In this document: positions 1 through 7,529 of the stretch, in pieces | Numbering within the stretch: the stretch's first letter is position 1 | Layout of the letters: each line of letters opens with the position of its first letter | Assembly (NCBI GenBank): GCA_003694465.1 | Contig: RFKM01000357.1 | Coordinates: forward strand, 1-13,284 | DNA: 13,284 bases | Direction: 5' to 3' | From: Alphaproteobacteria bacterium | GTDB lineage: Bacteria; Pseudomonadota; Alphaproteobacteria; Rhodobacterales; Rhodobacteraceae | Program-made: the position numbers and the translations under genes | The notes under the pieces: model-generated | Databases searched by the model: none | What the model was told of the DNA's origin: nothing | Seen by the model: only the letters and a program-made list of their open reading frames with translations

Positions 1-164
1 GCGCGCCGAAGCTTGACGAGGTCAAGGCCGATATCGTCCAGAAGCTTCAGAGCGATGCCGTCGACAAGGCGATTGCCGGTCTGCTTGATTCCGCCAACAT
101 CGAGCGCACCGATCTGGGCGGGATCGACCCGAGCCTTCTGAGCGATCCGAGCCTGTTCGAGTAA
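1..164 (+). CDS. Parvulin-type peptidyl-prolyl cis-trans isomerase, C-terminal tail (5' partial)
   Basis: The open frame starting at base 3 gives about 53 residues and ends with TAA at 162-164. The tail reads ...DEVKADIVQKLQSDAVDKAI... and ends PSLLSDPSLFE. Charged, amphipathic C-terminal helices of this kind close the SurA/PpiC-like periplasmic isomerases of Rhodobacterales, which commonly lie directly before argJ. The PPIase domain itself is outside the window, so the call rests on the tail pattern and gene order. If correct, the protein would be an exported chaperone that isomerises prolyl bonds of envelope proteins. Its stop overlaps the argJ start (TAATG), which suggests co-transcription and translational coupling. 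Confidence 0.6.
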   Translation, partial: APKLDEVKADIVQKLQSDAVDKAIAGLLDSANIERTDLGGIDPSLLSDPSLFE

Positions 165-1489
165 TGGCGGGAGAGGAGCCGGTCTTGGGCGCAAAGAAGA
201 AACTCCGCAAGCTCCGCAAGAAGATCCGCAAGCTTGAGGCGGAACTGGCGCAGGCGCGTTCGTTCACCCACGCGGTTTCGCCTCTTGCCCCGAAGGGCGG
301 GTTTCCGGACCTGCCCGAAATCGGCGGGGTCTCGTTTTCGGCCGTGGCTGCCGGCGTTCGTTACCGCGACCGGCTTGACGTGATGCTGGCCGAAATCGCG
401 CCGGGCGCCGCGATCGCTGGAGCGTTTACCCGCTCGGCGACGCGTTCGGCGCCGGTTCTCGATTGCCAGTTGAAGATCGGCGGCACGCGCGAGGGTGGGG
501 CGGCGCTCATCGTCAATTCCGGCAATTCCAACGCCTTTACCGGCAAGGCGGGAGAACGGGCCGTTGCCGCGATCGTGTCGGAAGTTTCGCGGGTGTGCGG
601 CGTGCCGGAGGCACGGGTGTTTACCGCTTCGACAGGGGTCATCGGCGAGCCGCTACCCTTCGAGAAAATCACCGCGCAAATCGAAGGCCTTCATGCCGCC
701 GCGCGCCCCGGGGCCATCGCCGACGCCGCCCGCGCCATCATGACCACCGACACCTTCCCCAAGGGCGCGGCGAAAGAGATTGTCGTCGACGGCAAACCGG
801 TTCGCATCGCCGGGATCGCCAAGGGCTCGGGCATGATCGCGCCGGACATGGCGACGATGCTGGTTTTCATCTTCACCGACGCCGAGATCGAACAACCGAC
901 CCTTCAAGCGATGGTTCTGGAGCTGACCGACCAGACCTTCAACAACATCACCGTCGACAGCGACACGTCCACCTCCGACACGCTGCTGGTGGCCGCGACC
1001 GGGGCCTCGGAGGTGCGCGTCACGGCCGAGGACGGGCCGTTTCGCGAGGCCCTGCACGACGTCATGCGCGACCTTGCCCAACAGGTGGTGCGTGACGGCG
1101 AGGGGGCGACGAAGTTCGTCGAGGTGCGCGTCACCGGGGCGGCAAGCCCGCAGGATGCCCGCACCCATGCGATGGCGATTGCCAATTCGCCGCTGGTCAA
1201 GACGGCGATCGCCGGCGAAGACCCGAACTGGGGGCGTGTGGTCATGGCGATCGGGAAATCCGGCGCCCGGGCCGACCGCGACCGCCTGCAGATCCGGTTC
1301 GGCGACATCCTCGTGGCGGCCGACGGGTGGGTTTCGCCCGACTACCGCGAGGAAGACGGCGCCGCCTACATGAAGAACGACGAACTGGTGATTGCCGTCG
1401 ATCTCGGCCTTGGGGAGGGGGAAGCCACGGTCTGGACCTGCGACCTCACCCACGCCTACATCCAGATCAACGCCGATTATCGTTCGTGA
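164..1489 (+). CDS. argJ: Bifunctional glutamate N-acetyltransferase / amino-acid N-acetyltransferase ArgJ
   Basis: ArgJ moves the acetyl group from N-acetylornithine to glutamate (the cyclic arginine pathway) and in many bacteria also acetylates glutamate from acetyl-CoA. It is cytoplasmic. The precursor cuts itself at a conserved Ala-Thr bond; the motif GSGMIAPDMATML is at residues 221-233, making Thr231 the new N-terminal nucleophile. Other family blocks are VNSGNSNAFTG (117-127), TASTGVIG (154-161), DSDTSTSDT (265-273), GEDPNWGR (351-358) and the C-terminal INADYRS. At 441 residues it is longer than usual because about 34 Lys/Arg/Glu-rich residues precede the family start near VSPLAP. ATG 164 overlaps the upstream stop but has no visible Shine-Dalgarno; TTG 185 in the same frame has a good one and would give 434 residues. 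The mutT start overlaps its stop. Confidence 0.97.
   Translation: MAGEEPVLGAKKKLRKLRKKIRKLEAELAQARSFTHAVSPLAPKGGFPDLPEIGGVSFSAVAAGVRYRDRLDVMLAEIAPGAAIAGAFTRSATRSAPVLDCQLKIGGTREGGAALIVNSGNSNAFTGKAGERAVAAIVSEVSRVCGVPEARVFTASTGVIGEPLPFEKITAQIEGLHAAARPGAIADAARAIMTTDTFPKGAAKEIVVDGKPVRIAGIAKGSGMIAPDMATMLVFIFTDAEIEQPTLQAMVLELTDQTFNNITVDSDTSTSDTLLVAATGASEVRVTAEDGPFREALHDVMRDLAQQVVRDGEGATKFVEVRVTGAASPQDARTHAMAIANSPLVKTAIAGEDPNWGRVVMAIGKSGARADRDRLQIRFGDILVAADGWVSPDYREEDGAAYMKNDELVIAVDLGLGEGEATVWTCDLTHAYIQINADYRS
169..187 (+). promoter_or_regulatory. Strong internal Shine-Dalgarno before an in-frame TTG of argJ
   Basis: GGGAGAGGAG at 169-178 lies inside the first codons of the ATG-164 frame, six bases before TTG at 185-187. 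No comparable purine run precedes ATG 164. Ribosomes may therefore start at TTG 185, giving a protein beginning (M)GAKKKLRK, while ATG 164 would depend on re-initiation after the PPIase stop. Both starts may be used. Confidence 0.5.
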
Positions 1490-1887
1490 TGCGCATTGTT
1501 CTCGTCTCCGCGGTGGCACTGATCGATGTCGACGGCCGGGTCTTGCTGGCACGGCGGCCCGAGGGCAAGGCGCTCGCCGGTCTTTGGGAGTTTCCGGGCG
1601 GCAAGGTCGAAGCCGGCGAGACGCCCGAGGCGGCGCTGATCCGGGAATTGCAGGAAGAGCTGGGAATCGACACCCGGGCATCGTGCCTCGCGCCGCTGGC
1701 CTTTGCCAGCCACAGCTATGACGATTTTCACCTGTTGATGCCGCTCTTTGCCTGCCGGCGCTGGCAAGGAACCGTCACGCCGCGCGAAGGCCAAAAGCTT
1801 GCCTGGGTGCGGGCGAACCGGCTGGCAGATTACCCGATGCCCCCGGCCGATGCGCCGCTCATCCCGATTCTGCGCGACTGGCTTTGA
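1489..1887 (+). CDS. mutT: Nudix hydrolase, MutT-type 8-oxo-dGTP diphosphatase
   Basis: This 132-residue protein matches the usual MutT length. MutT hydrolyses 8-oxo-(d)GTP to the monophosphate, preventing A:C transversions. The full Nudix box GX5EX7REUXEEXGU is present at residues 38-60: G38, E44, then REL at 52-54, EE at 56-57 and LGI at 58-60. It is preceded by LWEFPGGK (32-39), the usual substrate-loop context. The ATG at 1489-1491 overlaps the argJ stop (TGATG), so expression is probably coupled to argJ. An ATG further upstream in the same frame (1327) lies inside argJ and adds no family sequence, so it was not used. A GC hairpin follows 25 bases after the stop. The exact oxidised-nucleotide substrate is inferred from family. 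Confidence 0.93.
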   Translation: MRIVLVSAVALIDVDGRVLLARRPEGKALAGLWEFPGGKVEAGETPEAALIRELQEELGIDTRASCLAPLAFASHSYDDFHLLMPLFACRRWQGTVTPREGQKLAWVRANRLADYPMPPADAPLIPILRDWL

Positions 1888-1907
1888 CCCACTGAAAAGC
1901 GAAAACG

Positions 1908-1936
1908 AAAAAGGGCGCCCCCACGGGCGCCCCTTT
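1908..1936. terminator. Intrinsic terminator between convergent mutT and infB
   Basis: The 8-bp arms GGGCGCCC (1913-1920) and GGGCGCCC (1925-1932) pair around the loop CCAC, flanked by AAAAA at 1908-1912 and TTT at 1934-1936. Read on the minus strand, the hairpin runs into TTTTTCGTTTTC, a good U-tract, so it should end the rimP–nusA–ylxR–infB transcript 20 bases after the infB stop. On the plus strand only three T follow, so termination of argJ–mutT is likely weaker. Confidence 0.85.
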
Positions 1937-1955
1937 CGGTCTGTCAGGGCCGGTG

Positions 1956-4463
1956 TCAGTCAAGCGTGCGCTCGACTTCCTCGCGTTCGAAGATCTCGAT
2001 GATATCGCCCACGCGAATGTCATCGTAATTCTCGAAGGCCATGCCGCATTCCTGCCCGGACTGGACTTCCTTGACCTCGTCCTTGAAGCGTTTCAGCGTC
2101 TTCAGCGTGCCTTCGTGGATGACAACGTTGTCGCGCAGCAGGCGCACCCCGGCCGAGCGCCGCGCGACGCCTTCGGTGACAAGGCAGCCGGCCACCTTGC
2201 CAACCCCCGAAACCTTGAAGACCTCGCGAATCTCGGCATAGCCGATGAACTTTTCGCGCACTTCCGCCGAGAGCAGGCCCGAGGCGGCCTTTTTCACGTC
2301 GTCCACGAGGTCATAGATGACGCTGTAATAGCGGATCTCGACCCCTTTCTGGTTCGCGCTGGCCCGGGCCGGCGCGTTGGCACGCACGTTGAAGCCGATG
2401 ATCGGCGCCCCGGAGGCTTCGGCAAGGCCGACGTCGGTTTCGGTGATGGCGCCGACGCCCGCGTGCAGCACGCGCACCCGCACCTCATCGTTGCCGATCT
2501 TTTCCATCGCCTGAACGATGGCTTCCGCCGAACCTTGCACATCGGCCTTGACCAGAATCGGCAGCTCCTTGACGTTTTCGTTGGCCTTGGCCTGGGCGAG
2601 CAGCTGTTCGAGCGAGGTGCCCGAGCCCGCCGCCGCACGCCGATCCTTCTCGCGCTGGTGCCGGTATTCGGCAATCTCGCGGGCCTGCGCCTCGGTCTCG
2701 ACAACGTTGAGCACGTCGCCCGCCTCGGGCGTTCCGTGCAGGCCGAGCACCTCCACCGGAACCGAAGGCCCGGCCTCGGAAACCCGCTCGCCGCGGTCGT
2801 TCTCCATCGCCCGCACCTTGCCCCACTGCTCGCCGACGACGAAGACGTCGCCTTTGTGGAGCGTGCCGTTCTGAACCAGAACCGTGGCGACCGGGCCGCG
2901 CCCGACATCGAGCTTCGCCTCGATCACGGCGCCCTGTGCCTTGCGGTTCGGGTTGGCCTTGAGTTCGAGAAGTTCGGCCTGCAGGGCGATGGCCTCGAGC
3001 AGATCGTCAAGGCCCTTGCCGGTGATCGCCGAAACCTCGACATCCTGAACGTCGCCCGACAGGCTTTCGACCACGACTTCGTGCTGCAGCAATTCGGTGC
3101 GCACCTTGTCGGGGTTGGCGTCGGGCTTGTCGCACTTGTTGATCGCAACGATCATCGGAACACCGGCGGCCTTGGCGTGGTTGATCGCCTCGACCGTCTG
3201 CGGCATCACCGAGTCGTCGGCCGCGACCACGAGAACAACGATGTCAGTCACCTGCGCGCCACGGGCCCGCATCGAGGTGAAGGCCGCGTGGCCCGGCGTG
3301 TCGAGGAAGGTCAGAACCTGGCCGGAATCGGTCGTCACCTGGTAGGCGCCGATGTGCTGGGTGATGCCCCCGGCCTCGCTCGCCGTCACCTTCGAATGGC
3401 GGATCGCGTCCAGAAGCGACGTCTTGCCGTGGTCGACATGGCCCATGACGGTGATCACCGGCGGGCGCGGCACGAGATCTTCGGGCCGGTCTTCCTCGGT
3501 CTTGAGCACGTCTTCCACGTCGGCATCCGAAACCCGCTGGATCCGGTGGCCGAATTCCTCGACGATCAGTTCCGCGGTGTCGGCGTCGATCGACTGGTTC
3601 TGGGTGACCATCATGCCCATCTTCATGAGCGCCTTGACAACGTCGGCAACACGCTCGGCCATGCGGTTGGCGAGCTCCTGAACGACGATGGTTTCGGGCA
3701 CCTGAACGTCGCGGATCACCTTTTCGTGGCTGCCGCCGCCGCCCATCGCCTTCTGGCGCATGCGTTCCTGCTTGCGGCGCATGGCGGCCACCGAGCGCTG
3801 GCGCCCGCCTTCGCCCCCGGAAAGCGCCTGGTTCAGGGTCAGCTTGCCAGACCGGCGACCGGCACCGTCGCGCCCGCCGCGCCCGCGCGAACGCGCCTCG
3901 GCGGCTTCGCGTTCACGGTCGGCCTTGCGCGGACCCGACGGCTTGGCGCGCGTGTCGACGGGGGCCGGCGCGGCCGGCGCGGCCGCCTTGGGCGGAGCGT
4001 TCTTCGCTGCCTCCGCCTCGCGCTTGCGGCGCTCGTCCTCTTCGGCCTTCAGGCGCGCGGCTTCGGTTCTCTCGCGCTCCTCGCGCTCCTTCTCCTCGGC
4101 TTCGCGGCGGCGGCGCTCGCGCTCTTCCTCGCGGCGGCGCTCTTCTTCCTCGCGGCGGCGTTTCTCCTCGGCCTCATTGGCCTTCGCGGCAGCCAGTGCC
4201 TTCATGCGCCGCTCGAGTTCGGCATCGGAAATGCCGGCAGGGCGCTTGGCCTGCGGCGAGGGCTTCGCCGGGGCTGCCCCGCCGCCGGAAGACGCCGATG
4301 CGGCGCCGGCCGCAGCCGCGCCCGGCTTCGGAACGACAACCCGCTTGCGCTTGGTTTCCACCACCACGTTCTTGGTGCGCCCGTGGCTGAAGCTCTGCTT
4401 GACCTGCCCCGTCCGGGGCCCGCCACGCAAACCAAGGGGTTTCTTGCCGTCGTTATCGTTCAT
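1956..4463 (-). CDS. infB: Translation initiation factor IF-2
   Basis: IF-2 is the GTPase that brings formyl-Met-tRNA to the 30S subunit and promotes 50S joining. The 835-residue protein is complete. Its order is an N-terminal basic tip ([20 protein letters not shown], 21-40), a long Arg/Glu helix (about 80-155), an Ala/Pro linker, an IF2_N-type domain (about 248-300), then the G domain. G motifs are GHVDHGKT (341-348), GGITQH (365-370), DTPGH (388-392), NKCD (442-445) and SAITGKG (478-484). Domains II to IV follow and the protein ends [14 protein letters not shown] 4463 overlaps the ylxR stop as ATGA. Only a weak purine run (GAAAGG) precedes it, so translational coupling is likely. No rbfA/truB/rpsO follows; the operon ends at the 1908-1936 hairpin. 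Confidence 0.99.
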   Translation of the reverse strand: MNDNDGKKPLGLRGGPRTGQVKQSFSHGRTKNVVVETKRKRVVVPKPGAAAAGAASASSGGGAAPAKPSPQAKRPAGISDAELERRMKALAAAKANEAEEKRRREEEERRREEERERRRREAEEKEREERERTEAARLKAEEDERRKREAEAAKNAPPKAAAPAAPAPVDTRAKPSGPRKADREREAAEARSRGRGGRDGAGRRSGKLTLNQALSGGEGGRQRSVAAMRRKQERMRQKAMGGGGSHEKVIRDVQVPETIVVQELANRMAERVADVVKALMKMGMMVTQNQSIDADTAELIVEEFGHRIQRVSDADVEDVLKTEEDRPEDLVPRPPVITVMGHVDHGKTSLLDAIRHSKVTASEAGGITQHIGAYQVTTDSGQVLTFLDTPGHAAFTSMRARGAQVTDIVVLVVAADDSVMPQTVEAINHAKAAGVPMIVAINKCDKPDANPDKVRTELLQHEVVVESLSGDVQDVEVSAITGKGLDDLLEAIALQAELLELKANPNRKAQGAVIEAKLDVGRGPVATVLVQNGTLHKGDVFVVGEQWGKVRAMENDRGERVSEAGPSVPVEVLGLHGTPEAGDVLNVVETEAQAREIAEYRHQREKDRRAAAGSGTSLEQLLAQAKANENVKELPILVKADVQGSAEAIVQAMEKIGNDEVRVRVLHAGVGAITETDVGLAEASGAPIIGFNVRANAPARASANQKGVEIRYYSVIYDLVDDVKKAASGLLSAEVREKFIGYAEIREVFKVSGVGKVAGCLVTEGVARRSAGVRLLRDNVVIHEGTLKTLKRFKDEVKEVQSGQECGMAFENYDDIRVGDIIEIFEREEVERTLD
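4123..4160 (-). repeat. Exact 17-bp direct repeat with 21-bp period inside infB
   Basis: TCTTCCTCGCGGCGGCG occurs at 4123-4139 and again at 4144-4160 (plus strand). The 21-bp period equals seven codons and encodes the RRREEEE / RRREEER units of the IF-2 N-terminal helix. Imperfect relatives continue on both sides (about 4070-4175). The in-frame period fits a history of replication slippage in a tolerant linker. Confidence 0.8.
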
Positions 4464-5095
4464 CTCGTCTTCGTACCTTTCCGGCGAACGGTTTCCGCCG
4501 TCTTTGCCCGCATGCTCGCTAGCTTTGCGGCTTCCTCTACTACACGTTGCGTGAGTCCACCACCCGCGAGCGCGCCATGTATCACATTTTCGCGGCCGAA
4601 TGCCAAACCCAATTCCCGGGCCGTCAGACAGCCGATGAAGTGCCCCGGCCCGGGCGGGGGCCGCAGCTTCGACTTTCCGCGCTCCGAGCCGTCAGAGGCC
4701 TGGATCAGCACCTCGGCGCGACCCCTGACGAGCCAGTCCTTGACCTTCTCGTATCCGGCCACGGCGGCGCCCGCCTTGCGGCAGAGCGAGATCAGGTGAA
4801 CCACCCGGTCGGCGAGGCCCTCTTCGACACTGGCGAGCAGGTCTTCAGGAACCGTGACCGAACGGCGCGCGGCCCGCGCGAAAAGCCCTTTCAGCACCGC
4901 CTTCTCGAGCGCCCGCCGGTCTGCCGAAACCCAGATGCCCCGCCCCGGAAGCTTGCCCAGAAGATCGGGCACCACAACGCCTTCGGGGCTGACCACGAAA
5001 CGGATCATTCCGGCCTTCGGGCGCGTTTCGCCGGTGGCAATGCACCGGCGCTCCGGGCCGTCCTCGCGGTTACGTGGCCGACCTGCGCGGCTCAT
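4460..5095 (-). CDS. ylxR: YlxR-family RNA-binding protein with C-terminal L7Ae-like domain
   Basis: This 211-residue protein sits between nusA and infB, the usual place of YlxR (DUF448). Residues 14-80 are the YlxR part, with [10 protein letters not shown] (14-23), RFVVSP (32-37) and the PGRGIWV block (50-56). Residues about 95-190 resemble the L7Ae/YbxF kink-turn-binding fold ([21 protein letters not shown], then [16 protein letters not shown]). The two-domain form is common in alphaproteobacteria, where it is annotated only as RNA-binding protein; the RNA target is unknown. Its start lies 19 nt after the nusA stop without a clear Shine-Dalgarno, and its TGA overlaps the infB ATG. The basic tail (RRKGTKTR) may aid RNA contact. 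The L7Ae part is recognised by pattern only. Confidence 0.88.
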   Translation of the reverse strand: MSRAGRPRNREDGPERRCIATGETRPKAGMIRFVVSPEGVVVPDLLGKLPGRGIWVSADRRALEKAVLKGLFARAARRSVTVPEDLLASVEEGLADRVVHLISLCRKAGAAVAGYEKVKDWLVRGRAEVLIQASDGSERGKSKLRPPPGPGHFIGCLTARELGLAFGRENVIHGALAGGGLTQRVVEEAAKLASMRAKTAETVRRKGTKTR

Positions 5096-5114
5096 GCGGC
5101 GTCCGAGGCCCGGA

Positions 5115-6794
5115 TCAGGCCTCGGCCTCCTGTTCTTCGGTCGCTTCTTCGGATTCGGGGTGCAGATCGGCGAGATCGACCCACCCCAGCTGCACCCGCG
5201 CCGACATCACGAGATTCTGCGCCTCTTCGAGGCTGACGTCGAATTTCTCGAGCAGGCCGTCATCCTTCTTGCGTTCGCCGTTTTCCGTGGTCCAGCCGCC
5301 GGCCAGTTCCCAATCGGCACAGGTGGCGAAATCTTCGAGTGTCAGGATGCCGTCTTCGGCGAGGGCCTCGATCATTTGCGGGGTCAGCCCCTCGAAGTTC
5401 ACGAGGTTGTCCTGGACCCCCAGTTCGCGGGCATGTTCGAGGGCCTTGCGATCCTGCTCGGCAAGATAGTCGCGCGCCCGGGCCTGAAGCTCGCTGGCTG
5501 TTTCCTCGTCGACACCTTCGATCGAGAGCAGTTCGTCGAGGTCGACATAGGCCACTTCCTCGAGCGAGGTGAACCCTTCCGAAACCAGCAGCTGGGCGAA
5601 GAATTCGTCGAGGTCGAGCGTGTCCATGAACAGCTTGGTGCGTTCGGCGAATTCGGCCTGACGGCGCTGGCTCTCTTCTTCCTCGGTGAGAATGTCGATG
5701 TCGAGGCCGGTGAGCTGGCTTGCCAAACGCACGTTCTGGCCGCGCCGGCCGATGGCGAGCGAAAGCTGCTCGTCGGGCACGACAACCTCGATCTTGCCGG
5801 CATCCTCGTCGAGCACGACCTTGGTAACCTCAGCCGGTTGCAGGGCGTTGACGAGGAAGGTGGGCACGTCCTCGTTCCACGGGATGATGTCGATCTTCTC
5901 GCCTTGAAGCTCATTCACCACCGCCTGCACGCGCGAGCCGCGCATGCCGACGCAGGCGCCGACCGGGTCGATCGAGCTGTCATGGCTCAGGACGGCGATC
6001 TTGGCGCGCGAGCCCGGGTCGCGGGCGACGGCCTTGATCTCGATGATCCCGTCATAGATCTCGGGCACTTCCATCTTGAACAGTTCGGCCATGAATTCCG
6101 GCGCCGTGCGGCTGAGGAAGATCTGCGGGCCACGGGCCTCGCGGCGCACATCCTTCACATAGCAGCGGATACGGTCGTTGATGCGGTAGCTCTCGCGCGG
6201 GATCTTCTCGTTGCGCCGCAGGATCGCCTCGCCGGCGCCGACATCGACGATGACATTGCCGTATTCCTCGCGCTTGACGATGCCGTTGACGATGGTGCCG
6301 ACGCGATCCTTGAATTCCTCGTATTGGCGGTCGCGTTCGGCCTCGCGGACCTTTTGAAGAATCACCTGCTTGGCCGACTGCGCGGCGATCCGGCCCATCT
6401 CGACGGGCGGAACCTGCTCGTGAAACTCGTCGCCAACCTGCGGGCCTTCCGCCTCGGTCGGATCGATGCGCACGCCGTCGCGCAGCCAGAATTCCTCGCG
6501 GCCGGGGCGCGGCGCGTCGAAATAGGGCTTGGCCTGCTCGACGGTAAATTCGGCCTGGTAGTTTTCGAGATCTTCCTCGTCCACCACGGTGCGCACCCGG
6601 GTAAAGGTGGCGCGGCCGGTCTTGCGGTCGATCTTGACGCGGATGTCCATCTCGGCGCCGTAGCGGCTCTTGGCCGCGCGGGCGAGGCTTTCTTCCATCG
6701 CTTCGATCACGAGCTCCGGATCGATCATCTTCTCGCGCGCCACCGCCTCGGCGGTCTGCAGGAGCTCAAGCTGGTTGGCAGAGGTAATCGCCAT
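5115..6794 (-). CDS. nusA: Transcription termination/antitermination factor NusA
   Basis: NusA binds RNA polymerase, promotes pausing and hairpin termination, and supports antitermination at rRNA operons. The 559-residue protein begins [13 protein letters not shown]; sequence upstream in the same open frame is not NusA-like and overlaps rimP, so it is excluded. Domains are the NTD (1 to about 140), S1 (about 163-230, [20 protein letters not shown]), KH1 (about 270-305, with [14 protein letters not shown]), KH2 (about 335-370, with [14 protein letters not shown]), two C-terminal helix-hairpin-helix-like repeats (about 402-440 and 464-498), and a very acidic tail ([14 protein letters not shown] region). 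GAGGAGG stands nine bases before the ATG. The start is four bases after the rimP stop. Because NusA enhances hairpin termination, it could act on the terminator in its own operon leader. Confidence 0.98.
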   Translation of the reverse strand: MAITSANQLELLQTAEAVAREKMIDPELVIEAMEESLARAAKSRYGAEMDIRVKIDRKTGRATFTRVRTVVDEEDLENYQAEFTVEQAKPYFDAPRPGREEFWLRDGVRIDPTEAEGPQVGDEFHEQVPPVEMGRIAAQSAKQVILQKVREAERDRQYEEFKDRVGTIVNGIVKREEYGNVIVDVGAGEAILRRNEKIPRESYRINDRIRCYVKDVRREARGPQIFLSRTAPEFMAELFKMEVPEIYDGIIEIKAVARDPGSRAKIAVLSHDSSIDPVGACVGMRGSRVQAVVNELQGEKIDIIPWNEDVPTFLVNALQPAEVTKVVLDEDAGKIEVVVPDEQLSLAIGRRGQNVRLASQLTGLDIDILTEEEESQRRQAEFAERTKLFMDTLDLDEFFAQLLVSEGFTSLEEVAYVDLDELLSIEGVDEETASELQARARDYLAEQDRKALEHARELGVQDNLVNFEGLTPQMIEALAEDGILTLEDFATCADWELAGGWTTENGERKKDDGLLEKFDVSLEEAQNLVMSARVQLGWVDLADLHPESEEATEEQEAEA

Positions 6795-6798
6795 CTGT

Positions 6799-7383
6799 TC
6801 AGTCCTCCTCGGAACCCTCTTCGGTCTGCACCTCGTCAAACCGTGTTTCGTCAATTTCGCCGGCGTGTTTGCGCTGGCGCAGTGTTTCCGCAATCAGCTC
6901 GTCGGTGAGCACGAGCTTGGCATCGGCCAGCAGGTCGAAGGTGAGCCCGATGGTCACCGCTTCGCCCTGGTCTTCGATCTCGATGAGCACTTCGTCGCCC
7001 TCGGCGCCCTGCAAGATGCCCTTGAACCGTTTGCGCCCGTCGATGAGCTCGGATGTTTCGACCTTGGCGGCATGGCCCTGCCACGTCTCGAAATCCTTGA
7101 GCCGGGTCAGCGGCCGGTCGATCCCGGGGCTGGAAACCTCGAGCGTGTAATTGCCCTCGATCGGATCTTCGACATCGAGAACCGCGCCCAGCGCCGTGCT
7201 GATGTTTGCCAGATCGTCAACCTCGATCCCGCCCTCGGGGCGTTCGGCCATGACCTGAAGCGTCTTTTTCTGCCCGCCCATGAGGCGGATGCGCACGAGT
7301 TCGAAGCCCATCCCCTCGATGACGGGGCGGGCGATCTCGGCGAGCTTGCGATCGATCGCGGTCTTGGCAACCAGGTCGTTCAC
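6799..7383 (-). CDS. rimP: Ribosome maturation factor RimP
   Basis: RimP assists late assembly of the 30S subunit. The 194-residue protein has the N-terminal alpha/beta domain ([17 protein letters not shown], 18-34), the hallmark [14 protein letters not shown] at 79-92, and the C-terminal SH3-like barrel (about 100-165). An acidic tail follows (TEEGSEED). The start codon is GTG (7383-7381), not ATG. AAGGA at 7394-7390 lies about six bases before it and supports this start. It is the first gene of rimP–nusA–ylxR–infB and ends four bases before nusA. An intrinsic terminator stands only 23 bases upstream of the GTG, so transcription must read through it unless a promoter is hidden in or next to the hairpin. 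Confidence 0.96.
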   Translation of the reverse strand: MNDLVAKTAIDRKLAEIARPVIEGMGFELVRIRLMGGQKKTLQVMAERPEGGIEVDDLANISTALGAVLDVEDPIEGNYTLEVSSPGIDRPLTRLKDFETWQGHAAKVETSELIDGRKRFKGILQGAEGDEVLIEIEDQGEAVTIGLTFDLLADAKLVLTDELIAETLRQRKHAGEIDETRFDEVQTEEGSEED

Positions 7384-7406
7384 GGGGGATCCTTGCCTCA
7401 GAGCAC

Positions 7407-7430
7407 AAAAAAACGGGCCAGCGGGCCCGT
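7407..7430 (-). terminator. Intrinsic terminator in the pip–rimP interval (possible rimP-leader attenuator)
   Basis: On the minus strand the 7-bp stem ACGGGCC/GGCCCGT (7430-7424 with 7419-7413, loop 7423-7420) runs into seven consecutive T, a textbook Rho-independent terminator. It can end pip transcripts, whose stop is about 100 bases upstream. It also lies between the best promoter candidate for rimP (7486-7514) and the rimP GTG, so it may act as an attenuator for rimP–nusA–ylxR–infB. Confidence 0.85.
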
Positions 7431-7447
7431 CGGATTTTCCGGTGGAG

Positions 7448-7468
7448 CCTCGGGGGTGGAAGCCGAAG
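7448..7468 (-). other. Possible hairpin in the rimP leader
   Basis: On the minus strand CTTCGG (7468-7463) can pair with CCGAGG (7453-7448), including one U·G pair, around a nine-base loop. It lies between the predicted transcription start (about 7479) and the terminator. I found no clear alternative structure that would break the terminator stem, so an antiterminator role is not shown. Confidence 0.3.
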
Positions 7469-7485
7469 CGCCGCTGTCATCCCGC

Positions 7486-7514
7486 ATATAGGCCGGTTTG
7501 CCTCCGGCCGCAAG
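7486..7514 (-). promoter_or_regulatory. Promoter candidate for the rimP–nusA–ylxR–infB operon
   Basis: On the minus strand CTTGCG (7514-7509), a 17-base spacer and CTATAT (7491-7486) fit the alphaproteobacterial housekeeping consensus CTTGAC-N17-CTATAT: the -10 box is complete and four of six -35 bases match. Transcription would start near 7479, giving a leader of about 96 nt that contains the 7407-7430 terminator. No better -10 box is visible in the 23 bases between the T-tract and the rimP GTG. Confidence 0.6.
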
Positions 7515-7529
7515 GGTTTTGCGCCGGGC

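Noticed and set aside
653..1681. A 342-codon minus-strand frame opposite argJ and mutT
   Set aside because: Low-complexity Arg/Gly/His-rich shadow; argJ and mutT motifs are complete on the other strand.
1953..4799. A 948-codon open frame on the plus strand, longer than infB, which it lies opposite
   Set aside because: It mirrors infB and part of ylxR. The translation is a His/Asp/Leu/Arg-rich shadow with no family motif, caused by GC-rich third codon positions; the infB frame has full GTPase motifs.
4854..6908. A 684-codon plus-strand frame opposite ylxR and nusA
   Set aside because: Antisense shadow; the minus strand carries S1 and KH motifs of NusA and no recognisable domain appears in this frame.
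7384..7529. A tRNA or riboswitch in the only sizeable intergenic gap
   Set aside because: No cloverleaf, no T-loop GTTCGA-type sequence and no known aptamer core; only the promoter, a weak hairpin and the terminator are visible.
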